DNA of 64,000 bases from Candidatus Accumulibacter contiguus (GTDB taxonomy: Bacteria; Pseudomonadota; Gammaproteobacteria; Burkholderiales; Rhodocyclaceae): NCBI RefSeq assembly GCF_012940005.1, contig NZ_SPMX01000010.1:81514-145513 (forward strand). The letters run 5' to 3'. The translations under genes were made by a program, and so were the position numbers. Positions 18,025 to 30,579 of this stretch are shown one piece after another. Each line of letters begins with the position of its first letter. Within the stretch, counting starts at the first letter, position 1. The notes under the pieces were generated by a model that saw only the letters and a list, made by a program, of their open reading frames with translations, had not been told where the DNA came from and made no database searches.

Positions 18025-18351
18025 TCAGAGGTTGCTGTCAATGAAGGTGATCAGCTGCGACCTGGAAAGGGCGCCGACCTTGGTGGCTTCAACGTTGCCA
18101 TTTTTGAACAACATCAGCGTCGGGATGCCACGGATGCCAAAACTGGCGGGAGTCTTTTGATTGTCGTCGATGTTCAACTTGACGACTTTCAGGCGGCCAG
18201 CATAGTCAGTGGCGATGTCGTCAAGGATTGGCGCAATCATCTTGCATGGACCGCACCATTCGGCCCAGTAATCAACAAGAACAGGTTCGTCCGACTGAAG
18301 AACATCGGTGTTGAAGCTGTCGTCCGTAACGTGATGGATGTGTTCGCTCAT
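18025..18351 (-). CDS. trxA: Thioredoxin 1
   Basis: 108 residues from the ATG complementary to 18349-18351; the frame runs further upstream but thioredoxin homology begins here. Active site [13 protein letters not shown], cis-proline region [11 protein letters not shown]. It is the general cytoplasmic disulfide reductant, recycled by thioredoxin reductase. About 190 bp of non-coding DNA with no recognised signal separates it from rho downstream. Confidence 0.97.
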   Translation of the reverse strand: MSEHIHHVTDDSFNTDVLQSDEPVLVDYWAEWCGPCKMIAPILDDIATDYAGRLKVVKLNIDDNQKTPASFGIRGIPTLMLFKNGNVEATKVGALSRSQLITFIDSNL

Positions 18352-18539
18352 GAAAAAGCCTCTTGCGTGATCTGGGATAGGGTACCTAGTGGAAGTGGGG
18401 CGCATGGCGAGTTGAGCCTTATTGGCTGGCCAGCTTTCCAATGCTAGCGAAAAAACCTCGCCAAGGGAAGCCGTAGACCTGTGTCGTAGCCGTCAAATCA
18501 GTTATAGTTCCATTCGTCTCAACTTGCGGAAGCGCGACG

Positions 18540-18866
18540 ATGACGTACGTTGTTACCGAGAATTGTATCAAGTGTAAATATACCGACTGCGTTGATGTAT
18601 GTCCTGTGGACTGCTTCCACGAGGGTCCGAATTTTCTGGTAATCGACCCTGACGAGTGCATCGATTGCACCCTGTGTGTCCCCGAGTGCCCGGCAGAGGC
18701 CATTTTTGCCGAGGACGATGTGCCGGAAGCGCAGCGCAGGTTCATCATGATCAATGCTGAACTGGCCAAGGCATGGCCGGTCATCGTCGAGCGCACGGAA
18801 CCCCTGGCCGACGCCGACGAGTGGAACCACAAGCCGGACAAGCTGAAGTACCTGCAGCGTTCCTAG
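18540..18866 (+). CDS. fdxA: Ferredoxin FdxA (seven-iron, 3Fe-4S/4Fe-4S type)
   Basis: 108 residues. Two cluster motifs are present: [18 protein letters not shown] and [17 protein letters not shown], the spacing of Azotobacter-type 7Fe ferredoxins. The C-terminal ~50 residues ([18 protein letters not shown]) are standard for proteobacterial FdxA. A low-potential electron carrier. It is divergent from trxA. Confidence 0.95.
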   Translation: MTYVVTENCIKCKYTDCVDVCPVDCFHEGPNFLVIDPDECIDCTLCVPECPAEAIFAEDDVPEAQRRFIMINAELAKAWPVIVERTEPLADADEWNHKPDKLKYLQRS

Positions 18867-18981
18867 TACAAACCACAGCCTACGCTTGCTGCCGCTGCAG
18901 CGCAGGCGTACGGCAGACCAGAAAAAACTGGCAATGGAAACACGAGTTTTCCGATAAGAATGTCACAAAGGAGGAGGGCAG

Positions 18982-20659
18982 TTGGAAAAGATTTGGTTGA
19001 AGAGCTATCAGAAGGGAGTTCCTGCCGAGATTGAATTAAACGAATTTCAGTCGCTGGGCGAACTCTTCGAAAAAAAGCGTTGCACAGTATCGCGACCGCG
19101 TGGCCTATATCAACATGGGTGCCCAGATCACCTACGGTGAACTGGACAAGTGGTCACGGGATTTCGCCGCCTATCTGCAATCGGTCCTCAAGCTGCCCCA
19201 GGGCGCCCGCGTGGCGCTGATGATGCCGAACTTACTCCAGTATCCGGTTTGTATCTTCGGTGCCTTGCGTGCGGGTTACGTGGTGGTGAACGTCAACCCG
19301 CTGTACACGCCGCGAGAACTTGAACATCAGCTCAAGGATTCGGGAGCCGAGGTCATCGTGATTGTCGAAAATTTTGCGTTCACGCTGGAGCAGGTGCTGG
19401 CCAGGACGCCACTCAAGCACATCGTGGTGGCTCGTCTTGGCGACATGCTCGGTTTTCCGAAAGGCGCTGTCGTCAACTTTGTCGTCAAGTACGTCAAGAA
19501 GATGGTTCCGGCTTGGAGTCTGCCGCGCGCAGTCAATTTCCAGGCTGCGCTCGCCAAGGGTGCTGCAGCGGAGTTGAAATCGGTGACCGTCACACAGGAA
19601 GACCTGGCTTTTCTGCAGTATACGGGTGGAACGACCGGCCTCTCGAAAGGGGCCATGCTGATTCATCGCAACATCCTGGCGAATCTGGCGCAGGCGCACG
19701 CCTGGATCAAGCCGGCGCTGGGTGACGAGCAACACATGGTGGTCACTGCGCTGCCGCTCTACCATATCTTTGCGTTGACGGCGAATTGCTTCACTTTTTT
19801 CAAGATTGGTGCCAGCAACCTGCTGATTACCAATCCCCGTGATATTCCGGGTTTCGTGGCGGAGATGGGCAAGTATCCATTCACGGTGCTCACCGGTGTC
19901 AACACCCTGTTCAATGCACTGCTGCACAATGATGCCTTTTGCGCGCTCGACTTCAGCAAGCTGAAAGTCACGCTTGGTGGCGGCATGGCTGTGCAGAAAG
20001 CGGTGGCGGAGAAGTGGAAGCAGGTCACCGGCAAGCCGCTGATCGAGGCCTATGGTCTGACCGAAACGTCACCGGCGGCGACCATCAACCCGCTCGATAT
20101 TCCCGAGTATACCGGCGCCATTGGCTTGCCGATATCTTCCACCGAAGTGGCGATTCGCAACGATGCGGGCGCCGACGTTCCATTGGGTGAGCGCGGTGAA
20201 CTCTGCGTCCGTGGTCCGCAGGTGATGAAGGGCTATTACAATCGTCCTGAAGAGACGGCCAAGGTGATCAGCCCGGACGGTTTTCTGTTGACCGGTGACA
20301 TTGCGGTGATGGAGCCAACGGGCTTCGTCCGTATCGTCGACCGCAAGAAGGACATGATTCTGGTCTCCGGTTTCAATGTGTACCCGAACGAGGTCGAGGA
20401 TGTGGTCGCACTGCATCCGGGCGTACTGGAAGTGGCGGCTGTCGGCGTACCGCATGACAAATCCGGGGAGGCGGTGAAGATCTTCGTCGTCAAGAAGGAA
20501 CCGACACTGACCGCCGAGGCGCTGATCGCCCATTGCCGGGAACACCTGACCGGTTACAAGGTGCCGAGCCAGGTCGAATTCCGGACCGAACTGCCGAAGA
20601 CCAATGTCGGCAAGATCCTGCGCCGCGAACTGCGCGACGAGGCGATCAGGAAGGCCTGA
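18982..20659 (+). CDS. fadD: Long-chain fatty-acid-CoA ligase, one frameshift near the N-terminus
   Basis: Joined over one extra A, it encodes ~558 residues, the normal FadD length. The start is a TTG at 18982 behind AAGGAGGAGGG, giving [19 protein letters not shown]. The frame breaks at A7 (19070-19076; six restore [18 protein letters not shown]). AMP-binding motifs: P-loop [23 protein letters not shown] and the [16 protein letters not shown] hinge. It activates fatty acids to acyl-CoA with ATP at the inner membrane for beta-oxidation or storage lipid. Confidence 0.92.
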
Positions 20660-20708
20660 TTGGCGAGTCCCGGATCTCTGCGCAATCAAGCCCCATCAGC
20701 AGCCACCA

Positions 20709-21332
20709 TCAATCCTTCGCGGCGTACTGCTGGAGTACTTCGGTGGTTACCGGGTGCTTGTTCTGTGAGGCGTAGAAGAGGGGCGTCTTGCCGTTCTTGT
20801 CCTTCGCTTTCGGGTCGGCGCCGCGTTCGATGAGAACGCGTGATACCTTGGGCTGGCCGGTCGCGGCGGCCAGATGGAGCGGCGTTTGCCCGGTGTCGGT
20901 GGTTGCACTGACATCGGCCTTTCTTTCGAGTAGCAGTTCCACTTCGTACCGGCCACCCGCAAGCACCGCCGCGTGCAGCGGCGTCATGCCCACGCGGTCC
21001 CTGGCGTCGATCTTCGCGCCGCTCGTGAGCAGAAGTTCCGAGGCTTTGGTGCGTCCGTAAAAGGCCGCCATGTGGAGTGGGGTTCTGCCCAGGGCGTCGG
21101 TCACATTGACTTCGGCTCCGGCTTCCAGCAAAGCTTTGATCTCCACCAGATCGCCACGTATGGCGGCCTTTGCCAGTGGAGAAGCAGCGGTCGGGACATC
21201 CTCGACCTTGTTTGCACCAGGCGGTTCCGCTTTCACGGTGGCACTATTCTCGGGCCCCTGGCTACATGCGCCGAGGGACAGCAAGAGCACGGCAAGGGCA
21301 AGCAGCATGGTGCCAGATGGAACTGTATTCAT
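20709..21332 (-). CDS. Ankyrin-repeat lipoprotein
   Basis: 207 residues. A type II signal peptide ends in LLSLGAC (Cys23), so it is predicted to be a lipoprotein in the envelope. After a short linker come about four to five ankyrin repeats (DALGRTPLHMAAFYGR, DRVGMTPLHAAVLAGGR, TDTGQTPLHLAAATGQ, DKNGKTPLFYASQN). Ankyrin repeats bind proteins; the partner is unknown. It is convergent with fadD. Confidence 0.85.
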   Translation of the reverse strand: MNTVPSGTMLLALAVLLLSLGACSQGPENSATVKAEPPGANKVEDVPTAASPLAKAAIRGDLVEIKALLEAGAEVNVTDALGRTPLHMAAFYGRTKASELLLTSGAKIDARDRVGMTPLHAAVLAGGRYEVELLLERKADVSATTDTGQTPLHLAAATGQPKVSRVLIERGADPKAKDKNGKTPLFYASQNKHPVTTEVLQQYAAKD

Positions 21333-21421
21333 TTGAGATATTCTCCTGCAGGAACGAAGCCGCTGCTCACTTTAGCCCAATTTCCAGTAAAGTGCTGCGC
21401 TTCTTGCCCAGAACAGTTGTC

Positions 21422-21533
21422 AACGGTCATGGCTTTTCCGGGTACCACCGATCATGGAAGTAATGCCCGTTTCCCTCTCCCCCGACCCATCCCCACGAGG
21501 GGGAGGGGAGATTCGTGAGTCGCTGATGCGACG
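21422..21533 (-). repeat. Interspersed palindromic repeat, copy 2 (inverted)
   Basis: Read on the minus strand it matches the unit at 1585-1700. A GTCGC..GCGAC mini-palindrome is followed by GAATCTCCCC, a C-rich/G-rich stem, GGGGGAGAGGGAAACGG and a terminal half-arm ending in CATGACCGTT. It is more diverged than copies 1 and 3; the 15-bp arms no longer pair perfectly. It lies just upstream of the isochorismatase-family gene. Confidence 0.8.
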
Positions 21534-21559
21534 TATACATGAATCCGAAGGAGTATTTC

Positions 21560-22102
21560 ATGTTGATGCATACGGATCGTTCCGTCTTGTTGCTCGTCGA
21601 TTTGCAGGAGCGTCTGCAGCCGGCGATCGACGCCGCCGAACTGGTGCTTGAAGCCAGCGTGTGGCTGACCAGGGTGGCCCAGCGGCTGGGAGTGCCGGTG
21701 ATCTGCACCGAGCAGTATCCACAAGGCCTGGGACCAACGATGCCTGCGCTACGGTGCTTGTTGCCGGACGCATGCATCGTTGAGAAGATTCAGTTCTCGG
21801 CGGTTCCCGAGGGAGGGTTGTTCAAGGCACCGGGTGGCGACCGCGCACAGTTCGTGGTGGCCGGCACCGAAGCGCATGTCTGCGTTCAGCAGACGGTGCT
21901 CGATCTGCTCGCCGCTGGCCGACGCGTTTTCGTTGTCGAGGAGGCGGTCGGATCGCGGCGAAATGCGGACAAGGCACTGGCGCTGGAACGGATGCGTGCT
22001 CATGGTGCCGACATCGTTTCGCGCGAAATGGTCGTTTTCGAGTGGCTGCGGCAGGCCGGTAGCGATCTTTTTCGCCAGATCAGTCGCGAGTTCATCCGCT
22101 GA
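21560..22102 (+). CDS. Isochorismatase-family cysteine hydrolase
   Basis: 180 residues from the ATG at 21560, six bases after a GAAGGAG ribosome binding site. The catalytic triad is in place: Asp in LLLVDLQERL, Lys in CIVEKIQFSA and Cys in GTEAHVCVQQTVLDLL. A cis-peptide region precedes the cysteine. It resembles the YcaC/nicotinamidase-like branch whose physiological substrates are mostly unknown. It has no obvious operon partner; pyrG follows with its own promoter. Confidence 0.88.
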   Translation: MLMHTDRSVLLLVDLQERLQPAIDAAELVLEASVWLTRVAQRLGVPVICTEQYPQGLGPTMPALRCLLPDACIVEKIQFSAVPEGGLFKAPGGDRAQFVVAGTEAHVCVQQTVLDLLAAGRRVFVVEEAVGSRRNADKALALERMRAHGADIVSREMVVFEWLRQAGSDLFRQISREFIR

Positions 22103-22150
22103 GCAGGGTGCCGCCGTCATCTTGGTGACTTGTCCGAGAAGCCGTCCGGT

Positions 22151-24730
<2,580 letters not shown>

Positions 24731-24775
24731 ACCTCCGGGGATTGCCGGATTGCCTCTCTTTAACATTATGAATAA

Positions 24776-26071
<1,296 letters not shown>

Positions 26072-26096
26072 CGGACTGAATTCGACATCCGCTACC

Positions 26097-26447
26097 GTGC
26101 GCTTGCTGGCTGTCATCCTGCTGGTGCTGATTGCCCTGCTGCAGCATCCGCTGTGGCTGGGCAAGGGCGGCTGGTTGCGAGTGTGGGATGTCGATCGGCA
26201 GCTTCAGCAACAGAAGGAAAGCAACGGCAAGCTGGAGATGCGCAACGCCGGGCTGGATGCCGAAGTACGTGATCTCAAGCAGGGTTACGATGCGATCGAG
26301 GAGCGTGCGCGCTTCGAACTCGGGATGGTCAAGCAGGATGAAGTTTTTGTCCAGATCCCCGACAAGCCTGCGAGCGAGAAGACCGTGGCGCCGGCTGCCG
26401 AGAAACCCACCATTGCAACCGCCCCGGCACGACCGGCAAAACGCTAG
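26097..26447 (+). CDS. ftsB: Cell division protein FtsB
   Basis: 116 residues from a GTG at 26097; a TTG at 26103, or an ATG overlapping the end of eno (26052), are alternative starts. A single N-terminal transmembrane helix ([20 protein letters not shown]) is followed by [18 protein letters not shown] and a periplasmic coiled coil. The conserved [19 protein letters not shown] follows, and the C-terminal tail is Ala/Pro rich. FtsB forms the FtsQBL complex that activates septal peptidoglycan synthesis. Placement right after eno is typical. Confidence 0.9.
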   Translation: MRLLAVILLVLIALLQHPLWLGKGGWLRVWDVDRQLQQQKESNGKLEMRNAGLDAEVRDLKQGYDAIEERARFELGMVKQDEVFVQIPDKPASEKTVAPAAEKPTIATAPARPAKR

Positions 26448-26482
26448 CCGCCAGTCCTGCCCGACAGGAGTCTCTGTACCGC

Positions 26483-27175
26483 TTATTCCGGGAGTTCAAT
26501 CTGGCCCGCGACGCTGGCGGTGACCAGGGTCTCGCCGGCTTCGATCGGCATCGCTGCTGCCTCGGCCGAGGCCAGCGATGCCGCGCGCAGCATTGGCAGC
26601 GGTGGTGTGCGGCCACTGCTGTTGATGGCCAGGTGCTTGATCCGGTAAGGCTTGCCCAAAGCGTCGGCGATCAGCCTGGCGCGGGCCTTGAAGGCCGTGA
26701 TGGCTTCGAGCGTGGCTTCGTTTTCGGCTTTTTTTCGGGTTTCCGGTGCTGGCAGCATGCTCAGGCTGGCAACGCCCAGCGACGCCTGGAGCTTGCCCAG
26801 CAACTCGGAGAGCGCGGCCGGATCAGAGCACTCCAGCGTGAGATCGGAGCGCATCCGCCAGCTTTCGATCTTGCCGCCCTTGGCGTAGACCGGATAGGTG
26901 TAAGTGGCACCGCTCTGGGTCCTGACGTTGCTGTACCCGCGTGCGGTCTTCAGACCGTCGGCGATCAGTCCGTTTACTCGTTTCGCCAGTTCGCTCGGCG
27001 TTGCGCCGGCCGCTTCGGCAAAGACCGTTGCGCGTGCCAGGTCGTTGGCGGCGGGTCGGCTGGCTTCGGCCGCCAGGTCGATGCTCGTGCCACTGCCGGG
27101 AGCTGCCGGTGCCGGTAGGGCGACCAGCAAGGCGAGCAGGGGCAGGGTGTGCAGCAAAGGTCGAAATCGCTTCAT
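26483..27175 (-). CDS. SIMPL-domain (DUF541) periplasmic protein
   Basis: 230 residues. A Sec signal peptide (LLHTLPLLALLVALPAPAAP) precedes the SIMPL/DUF541 domain: ELAKRVNGLIADGLKTAR, then VRTQSGATYTYPVY and KARARLIADALGK. The family (E. coli YggE-like) is linked to oxidative stress, with an unclear biochemical role. It is convergent with ftsB. Confidence 0.85.
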   Translation of the reverse strand: MKRFRPLLHTLPLLALLVALPAPAAPGSGTSIDLAAEASRPAANDLARATVFAEAAGATPSELAKRVNGLIADGLKTARGYSNVRTQSGATYTYPVYAKGGKIESWRMRSDLTLECSDPAALSELLGKLQASLGVASLSMLPAPETRKKAENEATLEAITAFKARARLIADALGKPYRIKHLAINSSGRTPPLPMLRAASLASAEAAAMPIEAGETLVTASVAGQIELPE

Positions 27176-27392
27176 GTGGGTCTCCGGGTTTGCTGTGTTC
27201 GAGAATGACGAGTATCCTGCAGAACCTCGTGCAGGATCGGGAAATCGTTGCGCGGGAGCGACTGCCTCAGGCAGGGCTTATTGTAGCGGGATTCGGGCAT
27301 CGCTTTCTTGTAGTCAGACGGCAGAAGCTTGGTTAGAATCTGCGTCACCCGCTCGCTTGTGTGCGATCGGGAAGGGTCTTTGAGGGGGCACC

Positions 27393-27863
27393 ATGCTGAA
27401 AGCAGGACAGGCAGCTCCGATGTTCGTCCTCCCCGATGCGGATATGGAACTCATCGATATTGCCCAGTTTCAGGGTAAAAACAATATCATTCTCTTTTTC
27501 TATCCGAGAGATGACGCGCCGTGCTGTACGCTGCAGGCTACCGATTTCTCCGATCATGAGGACGAATTCGCGCGGCTGGACTGCCTGATCATCGGCATCA
27601 GCCGTGACGACTGCATCAAACACGCAGAGTTCCGGGACAAGCATGGTATTTCCGTGTGTCTCCTTTCGGATGCCGAGGGTTCGGCGTGCAAACAGTACGG
27701 TGTCTGGCAGGCGAAAGAGGTGAATGGGGTCAAGAAGCACGGCATCGTTCGCTCGACTTTTGTCATCGACAAACAAGGTGTTCTCCGTTTTGCGTCTTAT
27801 GGAGTGAATGCCAAAGGCCACGCGCTTGAAATGCTGCGCACGGTTAAGGAACTCAAGCAATGA
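27393..27863 (+). CDS. Peroxiredoxin, BCP/PrxQ-like
   Basis: 156 residues with an AhpC/TSA fold. The peroxidatic region is FFYPRDDAPCCTLQATDFSD. The family has P-x-C-T there, so the second Cys of the CC pair is the peroxidatic one and the first replaces the usual glycine. The rest is standard (VIGISRDDCIKHAEFRDKHG; RSTFVIDKQGVLRF). It reduces peroxides using thioredoxin. The stop overlaps the start of the slyD-like gene (ATGA). Confidence 0.88.
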   Translation: MLKAGQAAPMFVLPDADMELIDIAQFQGKNNIILFFYPRDDAPCCTLQATDFSDHEDEFARLDCLIIGISRDDCIKHAEFRDKHGISVCLLSDAEGSACKQYGVWQAKEVNGVKKHGIVRSTFVIDKQGVLRFASYGVNAKGHALEMLRTVKELKQ

Positions 27864-28366
27864 ATATGCAAGTTGCAAAGAATATGGTGGTCACCCTGGA
27901 TTATAACGTCACCGATGTGGACGGGCAGCTGGTGGATGCGGGTCAGGAGCCGCTGGTCTATTTGCACGGCGGTTACGATGACATTTTCCCGATGATCGAA
28001 GAAGCCATGCACGGCAAGCGGATTGGCGAGTCGGTGGTGGTGAAAATGCAGCCCGACGATGCCTTCGGCGAGTACGATGCTGAACTGGTCCAGCTCGAGT
28101 CACGCAGTCAGTTTCCCCAGGAACTGCAGGTTGGCATGCAGTTTGAAGGGGTACCGGAGGGTGTCGACGACGAAGATGAAGACGATGAAGTGCTGATTTA
28201 CCGGGTGACCGAAATCGCCGACGACAAGGTCGTGCTCGATGCCAACCATCCCTTGGCCGGCATGGCCCTGGTGTTCACCTGTACCGTCACCGCTGTCCGC
28301 CCGGCCACTGCCGAAGAAATCAGCCATGGGCATACGCACGACGACAGTTGCGAAGACGAGGAATGA
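27860..28366 (+). CDS. slyD: SlyD-type FKBP peptidyl-prolyl isomerase
   Basis: 168 residues. The FKBP half-domain begins VVTLDYNVTDVDGQLVDAGQ and YLHGGYDDIFPMIEEAMHGK. It is interrupted by the insert-in-flap chaperone domain (residues ~75-130) and then closes (ANHPLAGMALVFTCTV). The short C-terminal tail with GHTHDDSCEDEE is a reduced version of the metal-binding SlyD tail. It acts as a cytoplasmic folding helper and possible nickel donor. Co-transcribed with the peroxiredoxin. Confidence 0.9.
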   Translation: MNMQVAKNMVVTLDYNVTDVDGQLVDAGQEPLVYLHGGYDDIFPMIEEAMHGKRIGESVVVKMQPDDAFGEYDAELVQLESRSQFPQELQVGMQFEGVPEGVDDEDEDDEVLIYRVTEIADDKVVLDANHPLAGMALVFTCTVTAVRPATAEEISHGHTHDDSCEDEE

Positions 28367-28407
28367 CCGCCCTGCAAAGTGTCATCGGCACTTGCCGAGT
28401 CATTCCC

Positions 28408-28434
28408 GGTGTGCCGGGCGATCGCCCGCACACC
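28408..28434. other. Strong palindrome between convergent genes
   Basis: GGTGTGC and GGGCGA arms pair with TCGCCC and GCACACC, with one bulged C. It lies between the slyD stop and the ABC-binding-protein stop. It would fold in RNA from either strand and may protect or end both transcripts, although no T run follows. Confidence 0.5.
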
Positions 28435-28438
28435 AGGT

Positions 28439-29572
28439 CTAGCGCAGCAGCTTGCCGGCGCGATTGAGGATGGTGATGTCGACGAAGCGCGAGCCGGCGT
28501 GCCTCTTGGGGGAAAAGCTGATGAAGACGCCACCGGCGTCATAGTTCTTGAGCGCTTCAAGGGTGTCGCGCAGCTTCTTGCGAGTCGGGTTCGGGCCGGC
28601 ACGGCGAAGTGCTTCGCCGAGGACCATGGCGCCAAGGTAGCCTTCAACGAAGGTATGGTTGAGCGTCACGTCCCTGGGTTTGAACTTCGCGAAATTGTTC
28701 TGGATTTCCCGGATCAGGGCAACGGTATGACTGTTCGGATCCGGAACGACTTGTGTGAGTGCCAGTCCTTCCGCCTTGTTGGCGCCAATTCGCTGCACGA
28801 CCTGCGCCGCATCGGTTGTCGAAAGCGCGACATGCTGGGCGAGGCTTCCTGCTTCGCGCGACTGTTTCAGGAACTCGGCGCTGGCCGCGGTATTGGCAAT
28901 CAGGATTACCGCCTGTGGTTTCGCGGCGGCAATGATCTTGACGGCGGCAGCGACGTCGGTCGTGTTTTTCGCGTAGGCTCCTTTGGCTACCAGGGTGCCG
29001 CCGGCATTCTTGATGAGCTGTTCGGCGCTCTGCAGTACGTCCTTGCCGAAAGGGTCGTCCTGATAGAAGACGGCAATGCGGATATAGCCGGTGGTGATGT
29101 ACTGGTCGGTGATTTTCCCGACTTCTTCTGCGTAGCTGGCGCGGGTCATGAACAGAAACGGGTCGTTCCTGCGCACCAGCGATTCGCTGCCGGTGCGCAC
29201 GGCGACCAATGGAATGCCGGCTTCACTGAGGATATTCTGGTCGAGAATGGCCTCGACGTTGCCAGTGCCGACGAAGCCGATGAATGCCAGGGGTTGCGAC
29301 TCCTTGATCATCTCGCGAGCCAGCCGAACCGTCTCCTCGCTTTTGTAGCCGTCATCCTTCGAGAGCAGTCGAATCCTGGCCCCGTGGATGCCGCCTTCGG
29401 CGTTGACCGCGTCGAAATAGAGTTGCACCCCGGCCCGCATGTGTGTTCCCGTCGGTGCCAGAGGGCCGCTGAAAGCAGCGATCTGGCCGATGACGATGTC
29501 GGCAGCGCAGGGCAGCGCCAGGGCGAACAAGATGATCGCCAGGGTAGAGCGAACGAAGGAGATCAGCGGCAT
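28439..29572 (-). CDS. ABC transporter substrate-binding protein, branched-chain amino-acid (LivJ) type
   Basis: 377 residues. A Sec signal peptide (LAIILFALALPCAAD) is followed by a type I periplasmic-binding fold: IGQIAAFSGPLAPTGTHMRA, FIGFVGTGNVEAIL, YITTGYIRIAVFYQDDPFG and NHTFVEGYLGAMVLGEAL. Family members bind branched-chain amino acids, amides or aromatic acids. No permease or ATPase gene lies nearby, so this is an orphan binding protein. Confidence 0.88.
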   Translation of the reverse strand: MPLISFVRSTLAIILFALALPCAADIVIGQIAAFSGPLAPTGTHMRAGVQLYFDAVNAEGGIHGARIRLLSKDDGYKSEETVRLAREMIKESQPLAFIGFVGTGNVEAILDQNILSEAGIPLVAVRTGSESLVRRNDPFLFMTRASYAEEVGKITDQYITTGYIRIAVFYQDDPFGKDVLQSAEQLIKNAGGTLVAKGAYAKNTTDVAAAVKIIAAAKPQAVILIANTAASAEFLKQSREAGSLAQHVALSTTDAAQVVQRIGANKAEGLALTQVVPDPNSHTVALIREIQNNFAKFKPRDVTLNHTFVEGYLGAMVLGEALRRAGPNPTRKKLRDTLEALKNYDAGGVFISFSPKRHAGSRFVDITILNRAGKLLR

Positions 29573-29655
29573 GGTCCAGTCCTCCTGATGCGGTTAAGCT
29601 CGCCGAGTGTAGGCCTTGTCGCCGCCGCTGTCGACGGCCTTGTTCGCTGCAGCAG

Positions 29656-30579
29656 TCAGCGCCGGTGGTAGGGGCGCACCTCGAAGCGGAAGAGTTGCGG
29701 CAACTGGTCGTCGATGATGACTTTCACCCAGCCCATGACGGGGTAGCCAAAGGTCTCCAGGCGAGTGAAGTTGCTGATCGGCAGCTTTGTCTTCGGATGG
29801 CGCAGCGGCTGGTCGATGCGCTGCCAGTGCGTGTCGCCATGCACCAGCAGAACCTGACCAGGGAAAGCCAGGGTCTCCATGCGCAGGGTTTCCAGCAGAT
29901 CCCGGTAGCCAGCGTGCGTCAGACCGGCCGCGTGGTGCTTGAAGCCCGGGTTGGCCTGCATGACGATGACGATGCCGGCGGCCTGTTCGCGCCGTGCAAC
30001 GGCAAATCCCTGCTGGAGCCAGTCGATGAGCACGGGATTGCGCGCCAGATATTCGCCGCTGGGCGTGCTTCCCATGCCGAAGTGGTTGTTCGGACCGGGA
30101 ACGTTGAGCGACAGGAAGAGCACCGGGCCAAGGCGCCAGCGCAGGTGCTCCGGGGTATTAGCCTGCTGTTCGACCGGCAGCGTCTGCCTTCCCAGCGATT
30201 GCGGTTCTGCGAAAAACAGCTCGCGCAGCTTCTGCAAGCGTTCGAGTGGGTCGAAGTGACCGGCCGGCAGTTGCCGGCAGTCGGTCCATTCGTTGTCGCC
30301 AACGACGTAGAGCAGCGGCACCCGCGACGCAGCGAAGAGTGCGCGACGGTCGCGGAACAACTCGTCGCTGCAGATCGTCCGGCTATCCTTGAAATCGCCG
30401 GCATGGACGATCAAGCCGGGGTGCTCATCGGCGATGTCGTCGAGCATGCGCGGCAGTTCGCTGCGTTCGTAAGCGCTGTACGGGGTGTCGCCGATCACTG
30501 CGAAGCGCCAGGTTTCGGCGTGTACCGATCCGGCGAGCAACAGGCCAGCGAGCAGCGATGCGCAGGATCCTTGGATCAT
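29656..30579 (-). CDS. Calcineurin-like metallophosphoesterase, secreted
   Basis: 307 residues. The start is the ATG complementary to 30577-30579, overlapping the mutS stop by one base. A signal peptide (SLLAGLLLAGSVHA) precedes metal-binding motifs FAVIGDTPYS, LIVHAGDFKDS, YVVGDNEWTDC and a late VHGDTHWQRID. It is predicted periplasmic; the substrate is unknown. A much longer frame upstream overlaps mutS and is not coding. Confidence 0.85.
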   Translation of the reverse strand: MIQGSCASLLAGLLLAGSVHAETWRFAVIGDTPYSAYERSELPRMLDDIADEHPGLIVHAGDFKDSRTICSDELFRDRRALFAASRVPLLYVVGDNEWTDCRQLPAGHFDPLERLQKLRELFFAEPQSLGRQTLPVEQQANTPEHLRWRLGPVLFLSLNVPGPNNHFGMGSTPSGEYLARNPVLIDWLQQGFAVARREQAAGIVIVMQANPGFKHHAAGLTHAGYRDLLETLRMETLAFPGQVLLVHGDTHWQRIDQPLRHPKTKLPISNFTRLETFGYPVMGWVKVIIDDQLPQLFRFEVRPYHRR

